Part shown: in pieces, positions 1 through 10,186 of the stretch | Position numbering within the stretch: position 1 is the first letter of the stretch | Layout of the letters: each line of letters starts with the position of its first letter | From: Brevibacterium ihuae | Lineage (GTDB): Bacteria > Actinomycetota > Actinomycetes > Actinomycetales > Brevibacteriaceae | DNA: 64,000 bases | Direction of reading: 5' to 3' | Assembly: GCF_900184225.1 (NCBI RefSeq) | Contig: NZ_FXWZ01000003.1 | Location: forward strand, 1,615,684-1,679,683 | Position numbers and translations under genes: made by a program | The notes under the pieces: generated by a model | Seen by the model: the letters and a program-made list of their open reading frames with translations, nothing else | Databases searched by the model: none | What the model was told of the DNA's origin: nothing

Positions 1-488
1 ACATCGGCTGCGTCATCAACAAGAAGCAGTACGACCAGATCGCCGACTACATCGAGATGGGCAAGTCGATGGACGGCGTCGAGATCGCCTACGACGGGTC
101 GGACGACCTCGAGGTCGGCGAGCCGGGCTTCTACCACGCCCCGGTCGTGTTCTCGAAGGCGAAGAACGAATGGCGGACGAGCCAGGAGGAGATCTTCGGC
201 CCCGTGCTCTCGGTCATCCCGTGGACCACCGAGGACGAGGTCGTCGCGATGGCCAACGACAGCGACTTCGGGCTCGCGGCCTACGTGTTCTGCCGCGACA
301 TCGACACCGCGCTGCGGATGGCGAACCGGATCGAGTCCGGCTGGGTCCAGGTCAACCAGGGCGGCGGCCAGGTCGTCGGCCAGTCCTACGGCGGGTACAA
401 GACCTCCGGCTTCGGCCGCGAGGCCTCGCTCGAGGGCATGCTCGAGGGCTTCACCCAGATCAAGCAGATCAACGTCAAGATCCGCTGA
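1..488 (+). CDS. aldehyde dehydrogenase family protein, C-terminal part (5' end outside window)
   Basis: The reading frame is open from base 3 and enters the window already coding, so only about the last 161 residues are present. The segment EEIFGPVLSV followed by FGLAAYVF, and the late GGYKTSGFGRE motif, are hallmarks of the C-terminal catalytic and oligomerisation regions of NAD(P)-dependent aldehyde dehydrogenases. The catalytic cysteine and the Rossmann part lie upstream of the window. The C-terminus ends in a hydrophobic/basic tail that normally forms the oligomerisation strand. The substrate cannot be judged from this fragment. A strong hairpin follows the stop, so this is probably the last gene of its transcript. 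Confidence 0.9.
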   Translation, partial: IGCVINKKQYDQIADYIEMGKSMDGVEIAYDGSDDLEVGEPGFYHAPVVFSKAKNEWRTSQEEIFGPVLSVIPWTTEDEVVAMANDSDFGLAAYVFCRDIDTALRMANRIESGWVQVNQGGGQVVGQSYGGYKTSGFGREASLEGMLEGFTQIKQINVKIR

Positions 489-496
489 GCCGGCAG

Positions 497-541
497 GTCG
501 CCCGCACCATGCAGCACGTCCGGCATGGTGCGGGCGACTTC
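497..541 (+). terminator. hairpin terminator after aldehyde dehydrogenase
   Basis: A perfect 16-bp inverted repeat (497-512 with 523-538, 10-nt loop) starts 8 nt after the stop codon and is followed by TTCT. It separates the dehydrogenase from the DUF3263 gene. Confidence 0.8.
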
Positions 542-639
542 TGCATTCACCCCGGGATCGCCCGTCGCTTCGGCAGGCCCGCGCATCGTGAGTGTCGCAG
601 TCGTCGGCTCGGAGCGAACAACAGCGGTGTGATTCCGGG

Positions 640-645
640 TAGAAT
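640..645 (+). promoter_or_regulatory. possible -10 element of the DUF3263-LytR_C operon
   Basis: TAGAAT lies 28 nt before the start at 674 and fits an actinobacterial -10 hexamer. No recognisable -35 is visible at the usual distance, which is common in this group. Tentative. Confidence 0.3.
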
Positions 646-673
646 GGCGGCACCCGGACGGAGAGCAGGTGAC

Positions 674-973
674 ATGAACCGCGAGAACGCAGGAGCGGAT
701 CGACCCCGTGAGGCGCAGGCGCCGCACGGCGAGCTGGGCACCCTGGAATCGGCGGTCCTCGAGTTCGAGCGCCGCTGGTACACCTACGGCGGTGCGAAGG
801 ACCACGCGATCCGCGAGCGCTTCGACCTGTCCGCCGCCGCCTACTTCCAGGTCCTCAACTCCCTGCTCGAGAACCCCGCGGCCTACGCCGCGGATCCGAT
901 CCTCATCAAGCGGCTGCGGCGCATCCGCGACAGCCGCCAGCGCGATCGCGCGCAGGCGCGGATCGCGAGGTAG
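674..973 (+). CDS. DUF3263 domain-containing protein
   Basis: 99-residue soluble protein. After a variable, charged N-terminus (about 30 residues), the core runs [20 protein letters not shown], then [20 protein letters not shown] and a basic helical tail. This is the pattern of the small DUF3263 family, an actinobacterial family with a helix-turn-helix-like look; its function is unknown. The ATG at 674 was chosen because it is preceded by a purine-rich stretch and gives the usual family length; longer in-frame starts would run through the upstream terminator. It lies 3 nt before the LytR_C gene, an arrangement often seen in actinobacteria, so the two are probably one operon. Confidence 0.85.
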   Translation: MNRENAGADRPREAQAPHGELGTLESAVLEFERRWYTYGGAKDHAIRERFDLSAAAYFQVLNSLLENPAAYAADPILIKRLRRIRDSRQRDRAQARIAR

Positions 974-976
974 CGC

Positions 977-1576
977 ATGGCCGAGTACCCCAGGGACGAG
1001 TTCGACGACCTCGCGCCGACGGGCCGCAAGGGCGCCCACCGGCGCGACGGCGGTCCGACGACGCAGGCCGGGGCCATCGCCCTCGTCGCGATCCTTGCGA
1101 TCGCCGCGCTCCTCCTCGTGCTCGGCGCGATCAACATCATCCGGTCCTCGACCGCGGACCCCGAGGAGCAGGTCGCCGAGCAGGCGCCCACGGCAGAATC
1201 CACCGCGGACCCGACGGCGGAGGAGGATACCTCGGTCGACATCGATCAGGTCGAGAAGACCGCCGAGGTCACCGTGCTCAACGCCTCCGGCGTCTCCGGT
1301 GCCGGAGGAGCGTTCGGCGACGCCGTCGAAGAGGCCGGCTGGACCTTGGGCCGGGTGGGCAACCACTCGACCTCCGACACCGTGTCCTCGATCCACTACG
1401 CCGACGAGGCCTCCGCCGAGGAGGCCCAGGCCCTGGGCGAGCTGCTCGGGATCGCCGACATCGAGCTCTCCGAGGAGTTCACCGGCGACATCACCGTCGT
1501 CGTGTGCTCGGACATCGCGAACGATCCGCCCGCCCCGGCGGGGACCGGAGACGCCGCAGAGGACACCGGAGCCTGA
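977..1576 (+). CDS. LytR C-terminal domain membrane protein
   Basis: 199 residues. An N-terminal cytoplasmic stretch of about 34 residues is followed by one transmembrane helix (about residues 36-56, [20 protein letters not shown]), an acidic Ala/Thr-rich linker, and a C-terminal LytR_C domain (about 95-185) beginning [13 protein letters not shown]. LytR_C domains occur at the ends of LytR-CpsA-Psr wall ligases or, as here, alone behind one membrane anchor. The domain should sit outside the membrane, and a wall-related role is inferred, not shown. The gene follows the DUF3263 gene by 3 nt. No catalytic LCP domain is present, so it is not itself a ligase. Confidence 0.85.
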   Translation: MAEYPRDEFDDLAPTGRKGAHRRDGGPTTQAGAIALVAILAIAALLLVLGAINIIRSSTADPEEQVAEQAPTAESTADPTAEEDTSVDIDQVEKTAEVTVLNASGVSGAGGAFGDAVEEAGWTLGRVGNHSTSDTVSSIHYADEASAEEAQALGELLGIADIELSEEFTGDITVVVCSDIANDPPAPAGTGDAAEDTGA

Positions 1577-1695
1577 ACGCAGCCCTCTCCGGAGTGTGCC
1601 CCTCACCTGCGATGACATCGCCCGCTCTGCGGCAAGTCCGGTTGTCGGGAAGAGGCGACGGGGGACGCCGTTCGCCGAAAGTTCATCAAGGCGGC

Positions 1696-1724
1696 TTGTT
1701 TTGGCCCGGCCCCGGGTCTAGGAT
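1696..1724 (+). promoter_or_regulatory. sigma70-like promoter of the cold-shock gene
   Basis: TTGTTT (1696-1701) and TAGGAT (1719-1724) are separated by 17 bp. This is the best-spaced promoter-like pair before the csp gene and would give a transcript start near 1731. Confidence 0.5.
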
Positions 1725-1730
1725 TGGTGA

Positions 1731-1878
1731 CAGTCAGCTGAAGCCCGGAGTGGCTTCCGTTACATCTTTTCAGTCGCGTGACACCTGTGCGGCAGTGACG
1801 AAGTATCGGCGCCGGTGCGGAGCTTCAGGGGCTGTTTCAATGCGCATCACGCGCGCTTTCAGTTGTTTTGGAGAAATA
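1731..1878 (+). promoter_or_regulatory. long 5' leader of the cold-shock gene
   Basis: About 148 nt of non-coding sequence separate the predicted transcription start from the csp ATG, with a GGAGAAATA ribosome site just before it. It is less GC-rich than its surroundings. Long leaders are usual for cold-shock mRNAs, where they fold as temperature-sensitive switches; that role here is inferred from family behaviour. Confidence 0.4.
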
Positions 1879-2082
1879 ATGGCGCAAGGTACTGTCAAGT
1901 GGTTCAATGCCGAAAAGGGATACGGTTTCATCACCGTTGACGGCGGCGAGCAGGATGTCTTCGTCCACTGGTCCGCGATCCAGATGGACGGCTACCGTTC
2001 GCTGGAAGAGGGTCAGCAGGTCGAGTTCGAGGTCGGCCAGGGCGACAAGGGCCCGCAGGCGGAGTCCGTGACTCTCGCCTGA
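1879..2082 (+). CDS. cspA: cold-shock protein, CspA family
   Basis: 67 residues, the classic single cold-shock domain size. RNP1 appears as KGYGFITV and RNP2 as VFVHWSAI. The start [18 protein letters not shown] is standard for the family, and GGAG sits 6 nt upstream of the ATG. The protein binds single-stranded nucleic acid and acts as an RNA chaperone. It is monocistronic: it has its own promoter and long leader and ends in a UUCG-loop terminator. A second, longer cold-shock-domain protein is encoded at 22467-22841. RNP2 has Trp after VFVH where many homologs have Phe or Ser, a common actinobacterial variant. Confidence 0.97.
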   Translation: MAQGTVKWFNAEKGYGFITVDGGEQDVFVHWSAIQMDGYRSLEEGQQVEFEVGQGDKGPQAESVTLA

Positions 2083-3966
<1,884 letters not shown>

Positions 3967-4004
3967 TCCGGCCCCACGGCTGATCCGCTGCCCTGCCGCA
4001 GCCC

Positions 4005-4041
4005 GGAGCCCCGGTGCGTCCCTCGGACGCACCGGGGCTCC
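4005..4041 (+). terminator. hairpin terminator after groL
   Basis: Perfect 17-bp inverted repeat (4005-4021 with 4025-4041) around a CTC loop, 39 nt after the stop. There is no T-run, as usual for high-GC actinobacteria. It may also serve the convergent gene that ends at 4156. Confidence 0.85.
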
Positions 4042-4155
4042 GTCGTCCGTGCTCGCGGTCGCGCGCGCCGAGGTTCGTGCTCGTGTGGTCGCGAACGCCG
4101 AGGTCCGGAGACGCAGTCGCCTGACCCGTACCGGTCGCCTCGCGGAGCCGCGGTC

Positions 4156-4845
4156 TCAGCTTTCGCCGGTGCGCCGGCGGATCTCCCGGCGGCGCTCCCG
4201 GCGCGCGTCGCGGGAGGATTCGGGGCGGTACCGGAACACCCGGGGGTTCGCCTCGATCTCGGCCTGGGCCCGGGGATCGCCGAGCTTCGCCCGCGCGCGG
4301 ACGGTGAGCATCTCGCGCTTGCGCCGAATGATCGACTGCTTCGACGAGAGCGTGGTGACGACGCCGATCCCGGTGCCGAGGATGACGAACAGCGGCCAGA
4401 AGAAGATCAGGCTGCCTGCCGCGATCGAGGTGATGGCCCAGATGAGCACGGTGATGAGCGAGGGGGTCGCGGCACCCGCGAGCGCGGTGCGCAGATCGGA
4501 GCGGTAGAGCTCGAGCGCAGCGGCGTCGATCGCCTCGGGGGTGGTCGGCGTGCCCTCGTACTCGTCGAGCGCGGCGAGCTCGGGGCGCACCGCGAGCGTG
4601 CTGCCGGGGAGCGTCTCCGGGGCGCGGACGAGGTCCTCGATGAGCGGGACGACCTCGCCGAGCTCGCGGATCCCGGCGGCCGCATCGAGGCGCTCGCCGT
4701 GCTCGTCGAGATCGATGAGGCCCTGAGCGAGCGCGTCGTTGAGGATCTCGAACACGGCGCTGCGGTCCGCGTCCGACGCGCGCAGCCGGCTGTCCGCGCG
4801 GGGATCCGCGCTGAACGACGACCAGAGGGATCCGTCGAGAGCCAT
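4156..4845 (-). CDS. DUF1707 (SHOCT-like) domain protein with two membrane helices
   Basis: 229 residues. DUF1707 occupies about 19-72, with the family pattern LRASDADRSAVFEIL and later DLDEHGERLDAA. Two closely spaced hydrophobic segments follow (about 130-148 and 150-166), and the C-terminus is strongly basic and Arg-rich. DUF1707 proteins are common small actinobacterial membrane-associated proteins without a settled function. The start ATG at 4845 is the only one that keeps the domain at the N-terminus. The gene is divergent from the TauE/SafE gene with only 39 bp between the starts, so their promoters must overlap. Confidence 0.8.
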   Translation of the reverse strand: MALDGSLWSSFSADPRADSRLRASDADRSAVFEILNDALAQGLIDLDEHGERLDAAAGIRELGEVVPLIEDLVRAPETLPGSTLAVRPELAALDEYEGTPTTPEAIDAAALELYRSDLRTALAGAATPSLITVLIWAITSIAAGSLIFFWPLFVILGTGIGVVTTLSSKQSIIRRKREMLTVRARAKLGDPRAQAEIEANPRVFRYRPESSRDARRERRREIRRRTGES

Positions 4846-4884
4846 ACGGTCAGACTACTCCCCGCGCGCGGCTACCATCGAGGT

Positions 4885-5643
4885 GTGGATCCCGTCGTCG
4901 TGCTCATCGTCGTCTTCGTCTTCGTCGGCGCCCTCATGCAGCGGACCACCGGGATGGGGTTCGCCCTCGTGGCCGGACCGTTCCTCGTCGTCCTCCTCGA
5001 CCCGGTGCCGGGCGTCGTCCTCGTCAATCTGTGCGGCGTCGTCTCCTCGACGATCGTCCTGTCGCGGACCTTCCGCGAGATCCAGTGGCCCCGCGCCTGG
5101 GTGATGGCCGTCGGCGCGCTCGTCGGCACGGTCCCGGGAGCGCTCCTGACCTCGGTGCTGCCCGGCTGGGCGGTCCACGTGTTCATCGGCGTCCTCGTCG
5201 TCGCAGCCCTCACCGTCTCCCTGCTCGGCAGCCGCTACGCCAGGCCCGTCGCGCCGACCCCGGGGCGGACGGCGACCGCCGGGTTCTTCTCCGGGTTCAT
5301 GAGCGGCTCCGCCGGTGTGGGCGGCCCCGCGGTGAGCGTGTACGCGATCATGACCCGCTGGGAGCAGCGGCCCTTCGCCGCCACCCTGCAGCCGTACTTC
5401 ATCATCACCGGCATCGCCGCCGTCGTCGCCAAGGTGCTGTTCGACGGCCGCCACGCGATCCCCGAGCTGCCCGTGGTCATCTGGCTCGCGATCCTCGCGG
5501 CCCTCGTCCTCGGCCAGGTCGCGGGCGAGTTCGTGTCGCGCGTGCTGCCGGTGGGCATCGCCCGGATCATCATGATCGTGCTCGCCTTCGGCGGCGGCCT
5601 GCTCACCCTCGTCATCGGCCTCACCGAGGTATTCGCCGGCTGA
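4885..5643 (+). CDS. TSUP/TauE-SafE family membrane exporter
   Basis: 252 residues, a normal length for the family. The protein is hydrophobic throughout, with about eight membrane helices in two repeats; the family glycine-rich motif appears in both halves (RTTGMGFALVAGP early and GFMSGSAGVGGPAVSVYAI near residues 135-153). TSUP proteins move sulfite, sulfoacetate or related small anions. The GTG at 4885 was chosen because the protein then begins with the first membrane helix (VDPVVVLIVVFVFVGAL); longer starts would run into the divergent gene. No sulfur-metabolism genes are adjacent, so the substrate is open. Confidence 0.85.
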   Translation: MDPVVVLIVVFVFVGALMQRTTGMGFALVAGPFLVVLLDPVPGVVLVNLCGVVSSTIVLSRTFREIQWPRAWVMAVGALVGTVPGALLTSVLPGWAVHVFIGVLVVAALTVSLLGSRYARPVAPTPGRTATAGFFSGFMSGSAGVGGPAVSVYAIMTRWEQRPFAATLQPYFIITGIAAVVAKVLFDGRHAIPELPVVIWLAILAALVLGQVAGEFVSRVLPVGIARIIMIVLAFGGGLLTLVIGLTEVFAG

Positions 5644-5836
5644 GCCCGGCCGGTGCCCGTCCGGAGACCGGTGGTCTGCACGCCGCTGAGCGGCGCTCGC
5701 ACGCCGTCCGCTCGCGGCCGTTCGCGAGGCCCGGATACGGGGCATGAGTGCAGGTCGGACACAGAGCCCTGCCAGGTTGACCGCCGATAATCGAAGGCAG
5801 TCCGAGACATCGAAAGCACCCGGGAAGGGTTCGGCA

Positions 5837-6649
5837 ATGGGATACGTGTTCCTCGCTCTGCTCGTCATCATCGGCGTCGCCTTCTTCATCGGCTCCCGGC
5901 GGGAGCGGAACCGTGCTCTGGAACAGCGCACCGCCGAGTTCGAGCTCGTCCGCTCCACCGCCGCGGAGGACGTCACCTCGTTCGGCGAGGAGGTCGCCGA
6001 TCTCGACATCGTCACCACCGGCGTCGAGCTCGACGAGGGAGGTCGGCAGGACTACCAGCGGGCGATCGATGCCTACGACACCGCGAAGGAGACCCTCGAG
6101 AGGGTCGACGATCCCGAGGACATCCGCCACGTCACCGAGGCGCTCGAGGACGGCCGCTACGCCGCGAAGTGCGTCCGCGCCCGAGTGGAGGGCAAGCCGC
6201 TGCCGGTGCGCCGCCCGCCCTGCTTCTTCAACCCGCAGCACGGCCCCTCGGTGCAGGACATCGACTGGGCGCCGGTCGGCGGACAGCCCCGCCCGGTGCC
6301 GGTCTGCGCCGCCGACGCCGAGCGCGTGGCGGTCGGAGCGGAGCCCGCGGTGCGCAAGGTCGTCACCGGGGACGGGTACTCGCGCCGCGCCTACTGGGAG
6401 GCAGGCCCGGCCTACGCCGAGTACAACCGCGGCTACTTCAACTCCTATGCCGGATCCGGGCTCCTGCCCGGCGTGCTCATGGGCGCGATGATGTTCGGCG
6501 GCTTCGGCGGGGGCTGGGACGGTTCCTACGCCGACGGCTACCAGGACGGCCTCGGGGCCGGTGAGGGCGGCGGTGCCGAGGACGCCGGCGGTTTCGGCGA
6601 CGAGGACATGGGCGGCGATTTCGGCGGGGGCTTCGACTTCGGATTCTGA
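5837..6649 (+). CDS. membrane-anchored hypothetical protein with Gly-rich tail
   Basis: 270 residues; family not recognised. The N-terminus is one membrane helix (MGYVFLALLVIIGVAFFIGS), followed by a charged helical segment (about 20-105) resembling a coiled coil, then a Pro- and Cys-containing section with RRPPCFFNPQHGPS. The C-terminus has aromatic/Gly motifs (AYAEYNRGYFNSYAG) and a very Gly-, Asp- and Phe-rich end. The ATG at 5837 is preceded by GGGAAGGG at suitable distance; an in-frame start at 5744 lacks a ribosome site and would put about 31 polar residues before the membrane helix. A role in the envelope is plausible but unproven. Confidence 0.75.
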   Translation: MGYVFLALLVIIGVAFFIGSRRERNRALEQRTAEFELVRSTAAEDVTSFGEEVADLDIVTTGVELDEGGRQDYQRAIDAYDTAKETLERVDDPEDIRHVTEALEDGRYAAKCVRARVEGKPLPVRRPPCFFNPQHGPSVQDIDWAPVGGQPRPVPVCAADAERVAVGAEPAVRKVVTGDGYSRRAYWEAGPAYAEYNRGYFNSYAGSGLLPGVLMGAMMFGGFGGGWDGSYADGYQDGLGAGEGGGAEDAGGFGDEDMGGDFGGGFDFGF

Positions 6650-6763
6650 TCCGGCGGCCGGGAGCGGAATCCCGCTCGACCCGGTACAGTCGTCAACGCG
6701 GTGCCCGCCCAACGCCGCACCGCAGAATCGATGACGCCGACACCCGCCGGAGGACAGCACACG

Positions 6764-6979
6764 ATGGAGACCGTCGAGATCCGGGACGAGAGCATCACGC
6801 TCGGCCAGGCGCTCAAACTGCACGGCGTGGCCGAGAACGGTGCGCTGGCCAAGCAGCTCATCAGCACCGGCGAAGTGAAGGTCAACGGCGACGTCGAGAC
6901 CCGGCGAGGCCGGAGCCTGGTGCCCGGCGACGAGGTCGGCGTGCTCGGCGTGACCTTCGCCATCGCTCAGGCGGAGTGA
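6764..6979 (+). CDS. small S4-domain RNA-binding protein (YbcJ-like)
   Basis: 71 residues made up almost wholly of one S4 domain: ITLGQALKLHGVAENGALAK, then LISTGEVKVNGDVETRRGRSL and VPGDEVGV. The alpha-L turn with GEVKVNG is the RNA-contact part of the fold. Free-standing S4 proteins of this size (YbcJ/YaaA type) bind structured RNA; no precise target is known for this one. GGAGGA sits 9 nt before the ATG at 6764, which decides the start over the in-frame GTG/ATG candidates from 6701. The gene converges on pspAB. Confidence 0.85.
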   Translation: METVEIRDESITLGQALKLHGVAENGALAKQLISTGEVKVNGDVETRRGRSLVPGDEVGVLGVTFAIAQAE

Positions 6980-6986
6980 CCGGCGG

Positions 6987-7018
6987 GCGCATCCGGACGC
7001 CGGCTTCCGGAGGTGCGC
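6987..7018. terminator. imperfect hairpin between convergent genes
   Basis: GCGCATCCGG and CCGGAGGTGCGC can pair with a small bulge between the S4 gene and pspAB, which end 46 bp apart. Possible shared terminator; weak. Confidence 0.35.
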
Positions 7019-7025
7019 TCCCGGA

Positions 7026-7607
7026 TCAGCCCGCGGGATGCATGCCCGGTGCGTCCCACACCGGCGACCACTTCGAGAGGTCCGATTCGATCCTGAGCTC
7101 CTGCGACACGATGCCGCGGATCTGGATCTCGCGCGCGGTGTCCCGGGTGTGGCGCCCGGTCTGCACGAACGGGTAGAAGGTCCCGCGCTTGTAGAGGTAG
7201 ACGAGAGCGGCCTGCGCGCCCTCGGCGTCGGCGAAGTAGAGCGTCGAGCACAGGAGCATCGGGCCGAAGCCCTGGATCTCGAGCGAGGAATTCACCGCGT
7301 GAACGTTCGTCACGAGGTTGGAGATGTCCGCGTCCGCGTCGGTGATGACCTGCCAGGTGTACCCGTAGCCGTCGTTCTCCTGCCGCACGGTGCAGGCGGG
7401 GTCCTTGGCGATGAGCGCGCGCGACTCCTGCTCGACCTGGGCGAACGCCCCGCCCTCGACCTCGCGGAACGCCACCGCGGCGGTGCCGGTGGGCCGCAGC
7501 CCGCTCGCCACCTCGAGGGTGAGCGCGGCCGGGGGGAGGGCGAAGAGGTCGTCGAGATTGGCCTTCCGCGGCGTGCTGCGTCCGAGCAGGGCATCGAGGA
7601 ATCCCAC
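7026..7607 (-). CDS. pspAB: PspA-associated protein PspAB
   Basis: 193 residues. The beginning VGFLDALLGRSTPRKANLDD and the later WQVITDADADISNLV are typical of PspAB, the soluble partner that accompanies PspA and HtpX in actinobacteria. The GTG at 7607 is set by AGGAGG 7 nt upstream. It is the last gene of the pspA-pspAA-htpX-pspAB run, 14 nt after htpX. Comparative genomics links this family to PspA-dependent membrane stress responses; its molecular activity is not established. No membrane helix is visible, so it should be cytosolic or peripheral. Confidence 0.88.
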   Translation of the reverse strand: MGFLDALLGRSTPRKANLDDLFALPPAALTLEVASGLRPTGTAAVAFREVEGGAFAQVEQESRALIAKDPACTVRQENDGYGYTWQVITDADADISNLVTNVHAVNSSLEIQGFGPMLLCSTLYFADAEGAQAALVYLYKRGTFYPFVQTGRHTRDTAREIQIRGIVSQELRIESDLSKWSPVWDAPGMHPAG

Positions 7608-7621
7608 GGGGGAGCCTCCTT

Positions 7622-8539
7622 TCACATCGGGCGGGAGAGCTCCTGGGAGATCCGCTGCAGCTGGGCGAGCCGCTGTTCGAGGCTCGGGTGGGTGCTGAGG
7701 AACTGGACGACGTCGCGGCCGTTCGCGGCAGGGATGAGCGCGAGGTGATTCGCGCCGGACGAGGCGCGCAGGTCCTGCGCGGGGATCCGGCCCATCTCGC
7801 CGCTGATCTTGGTGAGTGCCGAGGCGAGAGTCGAGGGGCTGCCGGTGAGATAGGCGGCGGCGCGGTCGGCGGCGAGCTCGCGGTAGCGCGACAGCACGCG
7901 GATGAGGACGAAGCTCAACGCATAGACGACGACGCCGACGAGCACCATGGCGAGCTGGATCGGGATCCCGCCGGTGTTCGAGTTCCCGCGGCCGCGGCCG
8001 CCCCCGACGTAGAGGAAGCTGCGCATCATGAGGCCGGCGATGACGCCGGTGACCCCGGCGACTGTCATCACCGTGACGTCGCGATGGGCGACGTGGGAGA
8101 GCTCGTGGGCGAGCACCGCCTCGACCTCGGCCGGTTCGAGCTGCTCGAGGAGCCCGCGGGTCACGCACACGACCGAGTGGCTCGGCGAGCGGCCGGTGGC
8201 GAACGCGTTCGGCACGGGGGAGTCGGAGTACGCGACCCGCGGCTTCGTCGAGTCGGCGAGCTGGCACAGCCGGTCGACCATGACGTGGAGCTCGGGCGCC
8301 TCCTCCGGGCTGACGACCCGAGCGCGCATCGACTTGAGCGCGATCGTGTCGGAGAAGTACCACTGGAAGAAGAACAGGCCCGCACTGATGATGAGGGCTC
8401 CGATCACCCCGGCGGTGCTCTGGCCGAGGATCCACCAGATCGCGAGGATGAGGACGACGTAGATCAGACCGTTGAGGAACACGGTGAGACCCATGCGGAA
8501 CGTCAGTCCGCGGTCCTTGATGAAGCGCGAGGTGGACAT
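7622..8539 (-). CDS. htpX: zinc metalloprotease HtpX
   Basis: 305 residues, M48 family. There are two N-terminal membrane helices (about 15-39 and 42-62). The zinc-binding HELSH is at 145-149, and the third ligand is expected in RELAADR (Glu221). Two further hydrophobic segments flank about 156-175 and 196-215. HtpX degrades misfolded or damaged membrane proteins at the cytoplasmic face. The ATG at 8539 gives the usual N-terminus. It lies between pspAA and pspAB on the same strand, which argues for a joint membrane quality-control role under envelope stress. Confidence 0.95.
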   Translation of the reverse strand: MSTSRFIKDRGLTFRMGLTVFLNGLIYVVLILAIWWILGQSTAGVIGALIISAGLFFFQWYFSDTIALKSMRARVVSPEEAPELHVMVDRLCQLADSTKPRVAYSDSPVPNAFATGRSPSHSVVCVTRGLLEQLEPAEVEAVLAHELSHVAHRDVTVMTVAGVTGVIAGLMMRSFLYVGGGRGRGNSNTGGIPIQLAMVLVGVVVYALSFVLIRVLSRYRELAADRAAAYLTGSPSTLASALTKISGEMGRIPAQDLRASSGANHLALIPAANGRDVVQFLSTHPSLEQRLAQLQRISQELSRPM

Positions 8540-8577
8540 GTGCGGTGCGGGCCTGCTTCCTTGAGGTGGGTGCGGTC

Positions 8578-8862
8578 TCAGGTGAGGTCGGGGATGAGCC
8601 CGTCGCCGGTGAGGAGGCGGCGGATGTCCTCGATCTCGGCATCCGGGTAAGGGATGACGATGTCGGAGCCGCCGAGGTAGTCGTCGGCGACCGGCTGGGC
8701 GTGGTCGAAGATGTACCCACGCAGCGCCTCGAGCGCTCGGTGGACATGGTCGGCGTCGCCGGCCTCGACCGCGGCCTCGACCTCGTCGTCGTACTTCTGG
8801 AGGGTCTCCTGCTCGACGTCGGCGACGTCGAACTGGCCCTCGCCCATGATGCGGACGATCAC
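8578..8862 (-). CDS. pspAA: PspA-associated protein PspAA
   Basis: 94 residues. The protein begins VIVRIMGEGQFDV and carries the acidic helical pattern of the PspAA family, ending with IRRLLTGDGLIPDLT. PspAA is a small protein found next to PspA across actinobacteria and archaea and is thought to work with it. The GTG start at 8862 overlaps the pspA stop by 4 nt (GTGA), which indicates translational coupling and makes roughly balanced synthesis of the two likely. No membrane helix. The assignment rests on sequence pattern plus position. Confidence 0.88.
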   Translation of the reverse strand: MIVRIMGEGQFDVADVEQETLQKYDDEVEAAVEAGDADHVHRALEALRGYIFDHAQPVADDYLGGSDIVIPYPDAEIEDIRRLLTGDGLIPDLT

Positions 8863-9677
8863 TGCGCACCCCCGCGGCCCTCGACGGTGCCGTCGACCGT
8901 GTCGCCGGCCGAGCCCTGCGCGGGGTCGGTGACCTCGGCGTCCTCGGCCTCGAGCGCCGGGCGGCGGGCCGACTGTCCGCCGGGCAGCGATTCGCGCATC
9001 CGGGCGAGCTCGGTCTCGACGTCGTTCTCGCTCGACAGCGCGTCGAGCTGGGCGGAGATGTCGTCCTTGGAGCTGCCGGTCATGTCGTCGAGCGCACCCG
9101 AGGCGATGAGCTCGTCCACGGCACCGGCGCGGGCCTGGAGCTGGGCGGTCTTGTCCTCGGCGCGCTGGATCGCGAGGCCGACGTCGCCGAACTCCTCGGA
9201 GATGCCGGTGAAGGCCTCGCCGATCTTCGTCTGCGCCTCTGCGGCGGTGTAGGTCGCCTTGATGGTCTCCTTGCGGGTGCGGAACGCGTCGACCTTGGCC
9301 TGCAGGCGCTGCGAGGCGGTGGTGAGCTTCTGCTCCTCGGCCTGGAGGTTCTGGTGCTGGGTCTGCAGGTCGGAGATCTGCTGGGACAGGCCCGACTTGC
9401 GGGTGAGGGCCTCGCGGGCGAGGTCCTCGCGGTTGACCTCGAGCGCCTTCTGCGCCTGCGACTGGAGCTTGGACTGCTGCTGCTCGAGCTGTCCGATCTG
9501 GAGCTCCAGGCGCTTCCGGCTCGTCGCCACGTCCGCGACCCCGCGCCGCACCTTCTGGAGCAGCTCGAGCTGCTTCTGGTACGAGTAGTCGAGGGTCTCG
9601 TTGGGGTTCTCGGCCTTGTCGAGGGCCGAATTGGCCTTCGCGCCGAAGATCATGGCGATGCGTTTGAAAATGCTCAT
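8859..9677 (-). CDS. pspA: PspA/IM30 family envelope-stress protein
   Basis: 272 residues. It starts MSIFKRIAMIFGAKANSALD, an amphipathic helix that binds membranes, followed by long coiled coils (about 25-190, rich in Gln, Lys and Glu) and an acidic, disordered C-terminal tail of about 50 residues. PspA/IM30 proteins belong to the bacterial ESCRT-III-like family, assemble into rings and rods, and seal stressed membranes. This is the first gene of the module with pspAA, htpX and pspAB. Unlike the E. coli operon there is no pspBC or pspF; in actinobacteria control often comes from MprAB/SigE or ClgR. An MprAB-like pair lies about 2 kb upstream of it on this strand. Confidence 0.95.
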   Translation of the reverse strand: MSIFKRIAMIFGAKANSALDKAENPNETLDYSYQKQLELLQKVRRGVADVATSRKRLELQIGQLEQQQSKLQSQAQKALEVNREDLAREALTRKSGLSQQISDLQTQHQNLQAEEQKLTTASQRLQAKVDAFRTRKETIKATYTAAEAQTKIGEAFTGISEEFGDVGLAIQRAEDKTAQLQARAGAVDELIASGALDDMTGSSKDDISAQLDALSSENDVETELARMRESLPGGQSARRPALEAEDAEVTDPAQGSAGDTVDGTVEGRGGAQ

Positions 9678-9829
9678 GCTGGGAGTCTCCTTCGAGGCCG
9701 GCCCCGCGACCGCGGTGGTGCGTTCGCGGGACGCAGGCGGCCACGGCGCACGGGTCGGATGCTGTCGCGATCCAGCCTACTGCGTGAGCCTGGAAATTTC
9801 CGCCGAGGACGTGAGCCCCGCCCCGGGCC

Positions 9830-10120
9830 TCAGCGGAGGAACAGCCGGGTGTTCGCCTCCTCGACCTCGGTGTACTGCCGGCCCGCGAGCTGGAGCGCCT
9901 CCTTGATCGAGTCGAGGGACTCGTGGACGCGGCGCTGGACGGCCTCCCAGTCCTCGACGACTGCGGTGAAGTTCTGGGACGCGCTGCCCCGCCAGCACTC
10001 GTTGAGGGAGCGCAGGTGGCCGAGGAGCGCGTCGACCTCGCCGCCGAGCACCGAGACCGATCGCGAAGCGGTGGCGGCGGTGGCGAGGATGCGTTCGGAA
10101 TCGACTTCGAACACGGACAT
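9830..10120 (-). CDS. WXG100 family protein
   Basis: 96 residues, the expected size for a WXG100 (EsxA-like) helical hairpin. The turn motif is W43-R44-G45 within LNECWRGSASQNF. The helix before it carries LATAATASRSVSVL and the helix after it VEDWEAVQRRVHESLD. WXG100 proteins are usually exported as dimers by type VII secretion. A Y-x3-E export signal may be present as YTEVE near the C-terminus. GGAGGT precedes the ATG at 10120. It is solitary: no EccC-type ATPase or second WXG100 partner is seen within the window, so the export machinery would have to be elsewhere. Confidence 0.85.
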   Translation of the reverse strand: MSVFEVDSERILATAATASRSVSVLGGEVDALLGHLRSLNECWRGSASQNFTAVVEDWEAVQRRVHESLDSIKEALQLAGRQYTEVEEANTRLFLR

Positions 10121-10186
10121 GGGGACCTCCTGATCCGGTGCTGGGGATCCCAGTGTGGAACCGGGGCCGGCCGCGGTTGCGAGACG

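Noticed and set aside
9830..10120. Type VII secretion locus around the WXG100 gene
   Set aside because: Only one WXG100 gene; no EccB, EccC, EccD or mycosin-like genes in the window.
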